64,000 nucleotides of DNA from Colletes latitarsis. Its lineage: Eukaryota; Arthropoda; Insecta; Hymenoptera; Colletidae. The stretch spans positions 2,976,001-3,040,000 of the forward strand of contig NC_135144.1 in NCBI RefSeq assembly GCF_051014445.1. Reading direction: 5' to 3'. Shown here piece by piece: positions 30,908 through 43,268 of this stretch. The notes under the pieces were generated by a model. The model was not told the DNA's origin. It searched no databases and saw only the letters and a list, made by a program, of their open reading frames with translations. The position numbers were made by a program, and so were the translations under genes. Each line of letters opens with the position of its first letter. Position 1 is the stretch's first letter.

Positions 30908-33900
30908 TGCCGCCCCGCCTCCTCCTCCAGGCCAACCTCAACCACTGCCGCGCGGCACAGGACTTGATGTCCCAAGTCCTCGCGGAGTGGGGGGTTGGCC
31001 TGGCGGTCGCCGCCGAGCCGTACCGCGTCCCTGATCACCCTCATTGGGTGGGCGACGCGGACGGCTTGGTGGCGACGGTATGGGGAGGGGGCGACGGGTC
31101 CCCACCGTTCTCCTTGTTGGAGCGCGGTCAGGGATTCGTCGCCGTGGACTGGGGGGGAGTCGCTGTGGTGGGGTGCTACATTTCGCCCCGTAGCGGTCAC
31201 GCTGCGTTCGAGCTGTACTTGGCCGAGGTCGCGGCATGCGTGCAGCGCTACGCGGCCCGGCCGGTGCTGGTCCTGGGGGATTTTAATGCCAAGTCGGTGG
31301 CTTGGGGATCCCCCAGGACCTCCGTTCGCGGCGGGATCCTGGGCGATTGGGCGGCGGGGCTCGACCTCCGGGTATTGAACCGGGGGTCGGAGCACACATG
31401 CGTGCGGCGATATGGGGGGTCCATCGTGGATGTTGGATTCGCGACCCCCAACGCCGTGCGCATGGTGTCGGGTTGGCATGTGGTCGCGGGGGCAGAGACA
31501 CTCTCCGATCACCGGTACATCCGGATGGAGGTCTCTGCCGCCGCGAGTGCATCCCGACACGGCCGCCTGCGTGGCACCCCACCACGCCGCTGGGCGCTTC
31601 GGCGCCTGGACAAGGACGCCCTGATGGCAGCTGCCCTCGCTGCAACTTGGCCGCAGGGAGCGGCCGAGTTGCCGAGCATAGAGGAGGAAGTCGCCCGGCT
31701 CGGAGCATTGGTCGCGGGTATTTGCGACGCGGCGATGCCTCGGGTCGGGCGGGCTTCTCATCGCCGGGCGGTGTACTGGTGGTCGGACGCGATCGCGGAG
31801 TTGCGAGTCGCGACTGTCCGCGCCCGACGGCAGTACACCCGCGCGCGCCGTCGTCAACGTACAGGCGACGGCGTGGCGCGAGTGAGGGCAGCTGATGACC
31901 TGTATGGAGCATACCGCGTGGCGCGGGTTGCTCTGCAGGTCGCCATCAAACAGGCCAAGACCCAGGCATGGAAGGAGCTCCTCCAGACCCTTGATGACGA
32001 TCCATGGGGGCGCCCATATAAGGTGGTGCTGAATAAGCTCCGCCCGTGGGCGCCACCCGTCACCGAGGGTCTTGACCCCCGGCTGCTGGAGGACGTGGTC
32101 AATACACTCTTCCCAATTGGGGAGAGGGGACCGCGTCCTCCGGCGGCGGCGGCTGTCCCAGTGGAGTGGACGGCCGAGCTGGGGGTCACGCAGGAGGAGC
32201 TGGCAGCGGCCATCAGACGGCTCGGGGTTCGTAACACGGCCCCGGGTCCGGATGGTGTGCCCGGCCGGGTTTGGGTCTTGACCCAGGGCGTCCTTGGGGC
32301 CGACCTCAGGCGGTTGTTCGACCGCTGCCTGAGGGACGGGCGATTCCCCCCCAGTTGGAAGGTGGCGAGGATGGTCCTCCTCCGGAAGGAGGGTCGGCCC
32401 GCGGAGTCTCCCTCCGCATACCGGCCCATTTGTCTCCTCGACGAGGTGGGCAAGCTCTTCGAGCGTGTGATTGCTGCCCGCCTCGTCGAGCACCTGTCGC
32501 GGGGTGATCCCGGTCTGGCCGACTGCCAGTTCGGTTTCCGGGGGGGCCGATCGACTATCGACGCGATAGGTCGTGTGAGGGCCCTCTCGGGGGCGGCCGT
32601 CTCCCGGGGAGGGGTGGCATTGGCAATATCCTTGGATATTGCCAATGCCTTTAACACCCTCCCCTGGGAAGAGATAAGGAGGGGGCTCGAATATCATCGA
32701 GTCCCCCCTTGTCTCAGGGCGGTCGTCGGGGATTATCTTCGCGGCAGGTGGATCGAGTATCCGGGCCGGGATGGTGATATGCGGAGGGAGGTGTACTGCG
32801 GTGTTCCGCAGGGGTCGGTCCTCGGGCCACTCCTGTGGAACATCGCGTACGACTCGGTGTTGCGGGCCGGCCTCCCCGACGGCGTCAGCACGGTGTGTTA
32901 TGCGGATGACACACTGGTGCTGGCCGTCGGGGCGCACTGGGGGAGGGCCATGCGTCGCGCGGAGGAGGGGTCGCAACGCGTCGTCGACCGGATCAGGGGG
33001 ATGGGGATGACGGTGGCGGTCCATAAGACCGAGGTGATTGCGTTTCATTCACCTCGGCAGGATCCGCCACCCCCTCTGATCCGGGTGGGTGGGGCTGACA
33101 TCGAGGTGAAGCCCCAGATCAGGTATCTAGGGCTGATCCTCGATAGCCACTGGCGTTTCGAGGAGCATTTCCGCTGCCTGGTCCCCCGGTTGGAAAGGAT
33201 GGTTGCGGCTCTGGGCCGGATCCTGCCCAACCTGGGGGGCCCGGCGGGCCGAGTTCGTCGCCTCTATGTGGCAATGGTCCAGTCGGTGGCCCTATACGGG
33301 GCCCCCGTCTGGGCGGACGACCTGGCTGCCTCCCGGCGCAGCATGACTATGCTGCGTCGGGTGCAGAGGCGCATGGCGCTCAGGGTCGTCCGCGGGTATC
33401 GGACCATGTCACATGAGGCGGCGACGGTTCTAGCGGGGATGCCGCCCATGGACCTGCTCGCGCGGTCGCACGCGGTGATGTACCGGTACCGCGTCGACCG
33501 TCGCGCGGGGGTGGGGGCGGTCCCGGGCGGGCAGGAACCTGCTTGGGGCGATTTGAAGCGCCAGGCCCGGCAGTCCGTGTTGCTCGCGTGGCAAGAGCGG
33601 CTGGCTCTGCCAACCGCGGGGCACCGGACTGTCGGGGCGGTTCGGCCACTCCTGAAGGAGTGGCTGGACAGAGGCCATGGCAGCCTCACCTACCGGATGG
33701 CACAGGTATTTTCCGGGCATGGCAGCTTCGGAAGATACCTGTGCCGGATAGGGAAGGAGCCGACGGCGCGTTGCTGCCACTGCGACGCTGAGCAGGACAC
33801 GGCGGATCATACCCTGGAGGTATGCCCCGCGTGGGAGGGGGAGCGCCGTGTCCTGGTCGGCGTCGTCGGGCGGGATGTCTCGCTGCCGGGCGTGGTGCGC

Positions 33901-34089
33901 GCCATGCTCGGCAGCGAGGAGAAGTGGAGGGCCGTGGCCTCCTTCTGCGAGAACGTAATGTTGCAGAAGGAGGCCGCGGGGAGGGAGCGCGAGCTTCAGC
34001 GGCGCGCTGAAGCTCGCGCTCGTGCGGTGGCCCGAGGTCGTCGCCCGGTCGCGACGCGTCGCGGGCGGCCGCCTCGGCGTGGCGGATGA
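30907..34089 (+). CDS. Element 3 ORF2: endonuclease-reverse transcriptase (1,060 aa)
   Basis: This is the intact enzyme of family 1. Endonuclease domain: QANLNHCRAAQDL, AEPYR (E about residue 37), GDFNA at 124-128 and SDH at 200-202. Reverse transcriptase: WKVARMVLL near 483, FGFRGGRST near 541, SLDIANAFN near 573, GVPQGSVLGPLLW near 632, and YADDTLV with the catalytic pair at 667-668. The C-terminal knuckle has C956, C959, H968 and C973. Length and layout are typical of R1-clade ORF2. It differs from element 1 ORF2 at scattered residues only. Translation is expected to follow ORF1 by termination and reinitiation at TAATG, as shown experimentally for SART1. No stops or frameshifts are seen. 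Confidence 0.95.
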   Translation: MPPRLLLQANLNHCRAAQDLMSQVLAEWGVGLAVAAEPYRVPDHPHWVGDADGLVATVWGGGDGSPPFSLLERGQGFVAVDWGGVAVVGCYISPRSGHAAFELYLAEVAACVQRYAARPVLVLGDFNAKSVAWGSPRTSVRGGILGDWAAGLDLRVLNRGSEHTCVRRYGGSIVDVGFATPNAVRMVSGWHVVAGAETLSDHRYIRMEVSAAASASRHGRLRGTPPRRWALRRLDKDALMAAALAATWPQGAAELPSIEEEVARLGALVAGICDAAMPRVGRASHRRAVYWWSDAIAELRVATVRARRQYTRARRRQRTGDGVARVRAADDLYGAYRVARVALQVAIKQAKTQAWKELLQTLDDDPWGRPYKVVLNKLRPWAPPVTEGLDPRLLEDVVNTLFPIGERGPRPPAAAAVPVEWTAELGVTQEELAAAIRRLGVRNTAPGPDGVPGRVWVLTQGVLGADLRRLFDRCLRDGRFPPSWKVARMVLLRKEGRPAESPSAYRPICLLDEVGKLFERVIAARLVEHLSRGDPGLADCQFGFRGGRSTIDAIGRVRALSGAAVSRGGVALAISLDIANAFNTLPWEEIRRGLEYHRVPPCLRAVVGDYLRGRWIEYPGRDGDMRREVYCGVPQGSVLGPLLWNIAYDSVLRAGLPDGVSTVCYADDTLVLAVGAHWGRAMRRAEEGSQRVVDRIRGMGMTVAVHKTEVIAFHSPRQDPPPPLIRVGGADIEVKPQIRYLGLILDSHWRFEEHFRCLVPRLERMVAALGRILPNLGGPAGRVRRLYVAMVQSVALYGAPVWADDLAASRRSMTMLRRVQRRMALRVVRGYRTMSHEAATVLAGMPPMDLLARSHAVMYRYRVDRRAGVGAVPGGQEPAWGDLKRQARQSVLLAWQERLALPTAGHRTVGAVRPLLKEWLDRGHGSLTYRMAQVFSGHGSFGRYLCRIGKEPTARCCHCDAEQDTADHTLEVCPAWEGERRVLVGVVGRDVSLPGVVRAMLGSEEKWRAVASFCENVMLQKEAAGRERELQRRAEARARAVARGRRPVATRRGRPPRRGG

Positions 34090-34603
34090 CCTAGGCTGGG
34101 AGGGGGGTCCTGAGTGGACCCTCCTCCAGCCAGGCGGCGCCGGGTCGGACCGGTTGGGGGTAGGAGAGCCTCCCCCTACCGGTCCGACGCAAGGGGAGGC
34201 ACCCTCGGCGGTCTGGTGCGGCCATGAACGCCCGGCCGCCGAGGGGTGGAAACGGGGTCGCGGGCGGTTGCGAGTTGGGGCTCGCAGCCGCCACTAAACG
34301 CGGCCCCGGGACGGATAGCGGCGGGATGGAGTGGCCCGTCCCGCCGCTATGAGGCAGTGTGTCTACTGGGGGGACCGATTGTCCCCCCGGGGGATGGGCG
34401 CGAAAGCGCGGGCACGGGGAGGATACCGGAAGAATGCTTCGAGCGATTCCCGGTATCCTCCCAAAGCGTGCCGAAGGGTCACCGTGGGGTTTTTAGTGGG
34501 TAGGTCCCGCGCCTGTCGTTGTACGGGCGCGGGGAATCCCACACACCCCTCCCACCTCTCCCCAAGGAGGTGGGAGGGAGTCTTTCGAAGATTTTCCCCA
34601 CGA

Positions 34604-34604
<1 letters not shown>
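34090..34604 (+). promoter_or_regulatory. Element 3 3' UTR with conserved hairpins
   Basis: The 3' UTR has a perfect 13-bp stem at 34417-34429 and 34450-34462 with a 20-nt loop, then GGGTCACCGTGGGGTTTTTAG, then a hairpin CTCCCACCTC/GAGGTGGGAG (34549-34558 with 34567-34576) close to the poly(A). The segment 34101-34290 is absent from element 1. It is GC-rich and shows no convincing coding capacity. Confidence 0.7.
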
Positions 34605-34645
<41 letters not shown>

Positions 34646-34648
<3 letters not shown>

Positions 34649-34657
34649 TAATGGACT
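34646..34657. repeat. Target-site duplication, 3' side of element 3
   Basis: GTATAATGGACT follows the poly(A) tail directly and continues gttactgtgtggtacc, as in the unoccupied site at 26711. Confidence 0.88.
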
Positions 34658-34760
34658 GTTACTGTGTGGTACCACATTACTACGTGATTCAAACCAGAAA
34701 AAACCCAGGATCTGGCCAACAAGTATGCGAAGAAGGCAAAATCATGAGCCAGATGCGGGC

Positions 34761-37152
34761 ATAACCCAGACCTAACCAGTGTTATCCTATAAAATACTGA
34801 CCGAATCCAGGTTTAATTGACTGTTTCAGTGTGGTGCCACATTACTACGTGATTCAAACCCGAAAAAACCCAGGATCTGGCCAACAAGTATGCGAAGAAT
34901 GCAAAATCATGAGCCAGATGGAGGCATAACCCAGACCTAATACAGACCTAACCGGTGTTATCCACTAAAATATTGATGGAGCCAGGTTTAATTGACTGTT
35001 TCAGTGTGGAACCACATTACCACGTGATTTAAACCAGACAAAACCCAGGATCTGGCCAACAAGTGTGAGGAGAAGGCGATAGTATAAGCCAGTTACGGAC
35101 ACATCCCAAATCTAACCCGGACCTAACAGGTGTCATCCTCTAAATTATTGATCGAAACCTAGGTTAATTGACTGTTTCTGTGTGGTACCACATTACTACG
35201 TAATTAAAACCAGAAGAAAACCAGGATCTGGCCAACAAGTATGCGAAAAAGGCAAAATCATGAACCAGTTGCGGGCATAACCCAGACCTAACCGGTGTTA
35301 TCCTCTAAAATACTGACCGAATCCAGGTTTATTGACTGTTTCAGTATGGTGCCACATTACTACGTGATTCAATCCAGAAAAAACCCAGAATCTGGCCAAC
35401 TAGTATGCGAAGAAGGCAAAATCATGAGCCAGATGCGGGCATAACCCAGACCTAACCGAGACCAAACCGGTGTTATCCCATAAAATACTGACCGATTCCA
35501 AGTATAATGGACTGTTACTGTGTGGTACCACATTACTACGTGATTCAAACCAGAAAAAACCGGGGATCTGGACAACAAGCATGGGAAAAAGGCAAAATCA
35601 TGAGCCAGATGCGGGCATAACCCAGACCTAACCGGTGTTATCCTCTAAACTACTGACCGATTCCAGGTTTAATGGACTGTTGCTGTGTGGTACCACTGTA
35701 CTACGTGACTAAAACCCGAAAAACCCCACGATCTGGCCAACAAGCATGCGAAGAAGGCAAAATCATTAGCCAGATGCGGGCATTACCCAGGCCTAACCCA
35801 GACCTAACCGGTGTTATCCTCTAAAATAGTGACCGAATCCAGGTTTAATTGACTGTTACTGTGTGGTACCACAGTACTACGTGATTCAAACCCGGAAAAC
35901 CCAGGGTCTGGCCAACAAGTATGCGAAGATGGCAAAATCATGAGCCAGATGCGGGCATAACCCAGACCTAACCAGTGTTATCCTATAAAATACTGACCGA
36001 ATCCAGGTTTAATTGACTGTTTCAGTGTGGTGCCACATTACTACGTGATTCAAACCCGAAAAAACCCAGGATCTGGCCAACAAGTATGCGAAGAATGCAA
36101 AATCATGAGCCAGATGGAGGCATAACCCAGACCTAATACAGACCTAACCGGTGTTATCCACTAAAATATTGATGGAGCCAGGTTTAATTGACTGTTTCAG
36201 TGTGGAACCACATTACCACGTGATTTAAACCAGACAAAACCCAGGATCTGGCCAACAAGTGTGAGGAGAAGGCGATAGTATAAGCCAGTTACGGACACAT
36301 CCCAAATCTAACCCGGACCTAACAGGTGTCATCCTCTAAATTATTGATCGAAACCTAGGTTAATTGACTGTTTCTGTGTGGTACCACATTACTACGTAAT
36401 TAAAACCAGAAGAAAACCAGGATCTGGCCAACAAGTACGCGAAAAAGGCAAAATCATGAACCAGTTGCGGGCATAACCCAGACCTAACCGGTGTTATCCT
36501 CTAAAATACTGACCGAATCCAGGTTTATTGACTGTTTCAGTATGGTGCCACATTACTACGTGATTCAATCCAGAAAAAACCCAGAATCTGGCCAACTAGT
36601 ATGCGAAGAAGGCAAAATCATGAGCCAGATGCGGGCATAACCCAGACCTAACCGAGACCAAACCGGTGTTATCCCATAAAATACTGACCGATTCCAAGTA
36701 TAATGGACTGTTACTGTGTGGTACCACATTACTACGTGATTCAAACCAGAAAAAACCGGGGATCTGGACAACAAGCATGGGAAAAAGGCAAAATCATGAG
36801 CCAGATGCGGGCATAACCCAGACCTAACCGGTGTTATCCTCTAAACTACTGACCGATTCCAGGTTTAATGGACTGTTGCTGTGTGGTACCACTGTACTAC
36901 GTGACTAAAACCCGAAAAACCCCACGATCTGGCCAACAAGCATGCGAAGAAGGCAAAATCATTAGCCAGATGCGGGCATTACCCAGGCCTAACCCAGACC
37001 TAACCGGTGTTATCCTCTAAAATAGTGACCGAATCCAGGTTTAATTGACTGTTACTGTGTGGTACCACAGTACTACGTGATTCAAACCCGGAAAACCCAG
37101 GGTCTGGCCAACAAGTATGCGAAGATGGCAAAATCATGAGCCGGGATGCGGG
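34761..37152. repeat. 1,196-bp tandem duplication next to element 3
   Basis: Blocks at about 34761-35956 and 35957-37152 are near identical. Shared variants include aatacagacctaaccggtg, gtgaggagaaggcgatagta, cccaaatctaacccggac, aaaccccacgatctgg and cattacccaggcc. Each covers about seven monomers. Confidence 0.82.
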
Positions 37153-40100
37153 CATATCCCTGACCTAACCCAGACCCAACCAGTGTTATCCTCTGAAATA
37201 TTGATTGAAACCAAGATTAATGGACTGTTACTGTGTTGTATCACATTACTACGTGAATAAAACCCGAAAAAACCCAGGATCTGGCCAACAAGTATGCGAA
37301 GAAGGCAAAATCATGAGTAAGATGCGGGCATAACTCAGACCTAACCCAGACCTAACCGGTGTTATCCTCTAAAATAGTGACCGAATCCAGGTATAATTGA
37401 CTGTTACTGTGTGGTACCACATTACTACGTGATTCAAACCAGAAAAAACCCGGGATCTGGCCAACAAGCATGCGAAAATTGCAAAATCATGAGCCAGATG
37501 CGGGCATAACCCAGACCTAACCCTCACCTAGCCGGTGTTATCCTCTAAAATAGTGACCGAATCCAGGTTTAATTGACTGTTACTGTGTGGTACCACATTA
37601 CTACGTGATTCAAACCCGAAAAAACCCAGGGTCTGGCCAACAAGTATGCGAAAAAGGCAAAATCATGAGCCAGGTGTGGGCATAACCCAGACCTAACCAG
37701 TGTTATCCTATAAAATACTGACCGAATCCAGGTTTAATTGACTGTGTCAGTGTGGTGCCACATTACTACGTGATTCAGACCCGAAAAAACCCAGGATCTG
37801 CCCAACAAGCATGCGAAGAAGGCAAAATCATGAGGCAGATGCGGGCATAACCCAGACCTGACCCAGACCTAACCGGTGTTATCCTCTAAAATAGTTACCG
37901 AATCCAGGTATAATTGACTGTTACTGTGTGGTACCACATTACTACGTGATTCAAACCAGAAAAAACCCGGGATCTGGCCAACAAGCATGGGAAAAAGGCA
38001 AAATCATGAGCCAGATGCGGGCATAACCCAGACCTAACCGGTGTTATCCTCTAAAATAGTGACCGATTCCAGGTTTAATGGACTGTTGCTGTGTGGTACC
38101 ACATTTCTACGTGATTAAAACCCGAAAAAACCCAGGATCTGGCCAACAAGTATGCGAAGAAGGCAAAATCATGAGTCAGATGCGGGCATAACCCAGACCT
38201 AACCGGTGTTATCCCCTAAAATACTGACCGATTCCAGGTATAATGGACTGTTACTGTGTGGTACCACATTACTACGTGATTCAAACCCGAAAAAACCCAG
38301 GGTCTGGCCAACAAGTATGCGAAGAAGGCAAAATCATGAGCCAGATGCGGGCATAACCCGGACCTAACCAGTGTTATCCTATAAAATACTGACCGAATCC
38401 AGGTTTAATTGACTGTTTCAGTGTGCTACCACATTACTATGTGATTCAAACCCGAAAAAACCCAGGTTCTGGCGAACAAGTACACGAAGAAGGCAAAATC
38501 ATGAGCCAGATGCGGGCATAACCCAGACCTAACCCAGACCTAACCGGTGTTACCGACTAAAATACTGACCGAATCCAGGTTTAATTGACTGTTACTGTGT
38601 GGTACCACATTACTACGGGATTCAAACACGAAAAAACCCAGGATATGGCCAACAAGTATGCGAAGAAGGCAAAATCATGAGCCTGATGCGGGCATAACCC
38701 AGACCTAACCCAGACCTAACCGGTGTTATCCTCTAAAATGTGGATCGAAACCAGGATTAATTATTTGTTACTGTGTGGTACACCATTACTACGTGATTCA
38801 AACCCGAAAAAACCCAGGATCTGGCCAACAAGTATGATAAGAAGGCAAAATCATGAGCCAGATGCGGGCATAACCCAGACCTAACCCAGACCTAACCGGT
38901 GTTACCGACTAAAATATTGATCGGAAGCAGGTTTAATTGACTGTTTCAGTGTGGTACCACATTACTACGTGATCCAAACCCGAAAAAACCTAGAATCTGG
39001 CCAACAAGTATGCGATGAAGGCAAAATCATGAGCCAGATGCGGGCATAACCCAGACCTAACCCAGACCTAACCGGTGTTTTCCTCTAAAATGTGGATCGA
39101 AACCAGGATTAATTATCTGTTACTGTGTGGTACACCATTACTACGTGATTCAAACCCGAAAAAACCCAGGATCTGGCCAAAAAGTATGCGAAGAGGGCAA
39201 GATCTTGGGCCAGATGCGGGCATAACCCAGACCTAACACAGATCTAACCGGTTTTATCCTCCAAAATATTGATCGAAACCAGGTTTAATTGTCTGTTTCA
39301 GTGTGGTACCACATTACTCCGTGAATCGAACCAGAGAAAACCAGGGATCTGGCCAACAAGTATGCGAAGAAGGCAAAATCATGAGCCAGATGCGGGCATA
39401 ACCTAGACCTTACCCAGACCTAACCGGTGTTATCCTCTAAAATATTGATCGAAACCAAGTTTAATGGACTGATCCAGTGTGGTACCACATTACTACGTGA
39501 TTCAAACCCGAAAAAACCCAGGATCTGGCCAGCAAGTATGCGAAGAAGGCAAAATCATGAGCCAGTAGCGGGCATAACACAGACCTAACACAGACCTAAC
39601 CGGTTTTATCCTCTAAAATATTGATGGAAACCAGGTTTAATTGTCTGTTTCAGTGTGGTACCACATTACTACGTAATTCAAACCAGAGAAAACCCAGGAT
39701 CTGGCCAACAAGAATGCGGAAAATGCAAAATCATGATCCAGATGCGGCCATAACCCAGACCTTACCCAGACCTAACCAGTGTTATCCTTTAAAGTGTGGA
39801 TCGAAACCCGGTTTAATAGACTGTTTCATTGTGGTACCACATTACTACGGGATTCAAACCCGCAAAAACCCAGGATCTGGCCAACAAGTATGATAAGAAG
39901 GCAAAATCATGAGCCAGATGTGGGCTTAACCCAGACCTAACCCAGACCTAACCGGTGTTACCGACCAAAATACTGACCGAATCCAGGTTTAATTGGCTGT
40001 TACTGTGTGGTACCACATTACTACGGGATTCAAACCCGAAAAAACCCAGGATCTGGCCAACAAGTATGCGAAGAAGGCAAAATCGTGAGCCAGATGCAGG

Positions 40101-43100
40101 CATAACCCAGACCTAACCGGTGTTACCGACTAAAATATTGATCGGAAGCGGGTTTAATTGACTGTTTCAGCGTGGCTCCACATTACTACGTGATTGAAAC
40201 CAGAGAAAACCAAGGATCTGGCCAACAAGTATACGAAGAAGGCAAAATAATGGGCCAGATGCGGGCATAACCCAGACCTAACCCAGACCTAACCGGTGTT
40301 ATCCTCTAAAATAGTGACCGAATCCGGGTTTAATTGACTGTTACTGTGTGGTACCGCATTACTACGTGATTCAAACCCGAAAAAACCCAGGGTCTGGCCA
40401 ACAAGTATGCGAAGAAGGCAAAATCATGAGCCAGATGCGGGCATAACCCAGACCTAACCAGTGTTATCCTATAAAATACTGACCGAATCCAGGTTTAATT
40501 GACTGTTTCAGTGTGGTGCCACATTACTACGTGATTCAAACCAGAAGAAAACCAGGATCTGGCCAACAAGTGAGCGAAGAAGACATAACCATGAGCCAGA
40601 TGGGGGCATAGCGCAGACCTAACCCCGACGTTACCAGTGTTATCCTCTAAAATATTGACCGAATCCTGGTTCAATTCACTGTTACTGTGTGGTACCACAT
40701 TACTACGTGATTCAAACCCGAAAAAACCCAGGATCTGGCCAACAAGTATGCGAAGAATGCAAAATCATGAGCCAGATGGAGGCATAACCCAGACCTAATA
40801 CAGACATAACCGGTGTTATCCACTAAAATATTGATGGAGCCAGGTTTAATTGACTGTTTCAGTGTGGATCCACATTACCACGTGATTTAAACCAGACAAA
40901 ACCCAGGATCTGGCCAACAAGTGTGAGGAGAAGGCGATAGTATAAGCCAGTTACGGACACATCCCAAATCTAACCCGGACCTAACAGGTGTCATCCTCTA
41001 AATTATTGATCGAAACCTAGGTTAATTGACTGTTTCTGTGTGGTACCACATTACTACGTAATTAAAACCAGAAGAAAACCAGGATCTGGCCAACAAGTAT
41101 GCGAAAAAGGCAAAATCATGAACCAGTTGCGGGCATAACCCAGACCTAACCGGTGTTATCCTCTAAAATACTGACCGAATCCAGGTTTATTGACTGTTTC
41201 AGTATGGTGCCACATTACTACGTGATTCAATCCAGAAAAAACCCAGTATCTGGCCAACTAGTATGCGAAGAAGGCAAAATCATGAGCCAGATGCGGGCAT
41301 AACCCAGACCTAACCGAGACCAAACCGGTGTTATCCCATAAAATACTGACCGATTCCAAGTATAATGGACTGTTACTGTGTGGTACCACATTACTACGTG
41401 ATTCAAACCAGAAAAAACCGGGGATCTGGACAACAAGCATGGGAAAAAGGCAAAATCATGAGCCAGATGCGGGCATAACCCAGACCTAACCGGTGTTATC
41501 CTCTAAACTACTGACCGATTCCAGGTTTAATGGACTGTTGCTGTGTGGTACCACTGTACTACGTGACTAAAACCCGAAAAACCCCAGGATCTGGCCAACA
41601 AGCATGCGAAGAAGGCAAAATCATGAGCCAGATGCGGGCATTACCCAGGCCTAACCCAAACCTAATCGGTGTTATCCTCTAAAATAGTGACCGAATCCAG
41701 GTTTAATTGACTGTTACTGTGTGGTACCACAGTACTACGTGATTCAAACCCGAAAAACCCAGGGTCTGGCCAACAAGTATGCGAAGATGGCAAAATCATG
41801 AGCCGGGATGCGGGCATATCCCTGACCTAACCCAGACCCAACCAGTGTTATCCTCTGAAATATTGATTGAAACCAAGATTAATGGACTGTTACTGTGTTG
41901 TATCACATTACTACGTGAATAAAACCCGAAAAAACCCAGGATCTGGCCAACAAGTATGCGAAGAAGGCAAAATCATGAGTAAGATGCGGGCATAACTCAG
42001 ACCTAACCCAGACATAACCGGTGTTATCCTCTAAAATAGTGACCGAATCCAGGTATAATTGACTGTTACTGTGTGGTACCACATTACTACGTGATTCAAA
42101 CCAGAAAAAACCCGGGATCTGGCCAACAAGCATGCGAAAATTGCAAAATCATGAGCCAGATGCGGGCATAACCCAGACCTAACCCACACCTAGCCGGTGT
42201 TATCCTCTAAAATAGTGACCGAATCCAGGTTTAATTGACTGTTACTGTGTGGTACCACATTACTACGTGATTCAAACCCGAAAAAACCCAGGGTCTGGCC
42301 AACAAGTATGCGAAAAAGGCAAAATCATGAGCCAGGTGTGGGCATAACCCAGACCTAACCAGTGTTATCCTATAAAATACTGACCGAATCCAGGTTTAAT
42401 TGACTGTTTCAGTGTGGTGCCACATTACTACGTGATTCAAACCCGACAAAACCCAGGATCTGCCCAACAAGCATGCGAAGAAGGCAAAATCATGAGGCAG
42501 ATGCGGGCATAACCCAGACCTGACCCAGACCTAACCGGTGTTATCCTCTAAAATAGTGACCGAATCCAGGTATAATTGACTGTTACTGTGTGGTACCACA
42601 TTACTACGTGATTCAAACCAGAAAAAACCCGGGATCTGGCCAACAAGCATGGGAAAAAGGCAAAATCATGAGCCAGATGCGGGCATAACCCAGACCTAAC
42701 CGGTGTTATCCTCTAAAATAGTGACCGATTCCAGGTTTAATGGACTGTTGCTGTGTGGTACCACATTTCTACGTGATTAAAACCCGAAAGAACCCAGGAT
42801 CTGGCCAACAAGTATGCGAAGAAGGCAAAATCATGAGTCAGATGCGGGCATAACCCAGACCTAACCGGTGTTATCCCCTAAAATACTGACCGATTCCAGG
42901 TATAATGGACTGTTACTGTGTGGTACCACATTACTACGTGATTCAAACCCGAAAAAACCCAGGGTCTGGCCAACAAGTATGCGAAGAAGGCAAAATCATG
43001 AGCCAGATGCGGGCATAACCCGGACCTAACCAGTGTTATCCTATAAAATACTGACCGAATCCAGGTTTAATTGACTGTTTCAGTGTGCTACCACATTACT

Positions 43101-43268
43101 ACGTGATTCAAAACAGAAGAAAACCAGGATCTGGCCAACAAGTGAGCGAAGAAGACATAACCATGAGCCAGATGGGGGCATAGCGCAGACCTAACCCCGA
43201 CGTTACCAGTGTTATCCTCTAAAATATTGACCGAATCCTGGTTCAATTCACTGTTACTGTGTGGTACC
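36035..43268. repeat. 7,234-bp higher-order repeat, copy A
   Basis: Every distinctive monomer variant in this block reappears 7,234 bp to the right. Checked pairs include 36121/43355, 36841/44075, 37161/44395, 39621/46855, 41227/48461 and 43088/50322. It comprises a 2.4-kb sub-block, about 2.26 kb of other monomers resembling 24.8-26.4 kb, a second 2.4-kb sub-block and one extra monomer. Identity is very high with only scattered substitutions. The exact edge is uncertain by tens of bases. Confidence 0.85.

Larger units (their letters stand above)
28646..34645 (+). mobile_element. Element 3: intact full-length R1-clade retrotransposon
   Basis: This is the plus-strand copy of the element 1 family. 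It is complete from TCCCTCAGGGG to a 41-base poly(A) tail (34605-34645), with both ORFs open, the TAATG overlap intact and a flanking duplication. It lacks the ORF1 frameshift and the 3' UTR gap of element 1. The long uninterrupted tail, perfect duplication and intact frames suggest a recent insertion and possible activity. The opposite orientation and different target from element 1 show that the two are independent insertions. Confidence 0.96.

Noticed and set aside
35369..35582. Many recurring 60-69-aa minus-strand open frames in the satellite (such as MLVVQIPGFFWFES...)
   Set aside because: They recur only because the monomer recurs, span monomer boundaries, and lose their frame in variants. 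There is no codon signature or independent support.
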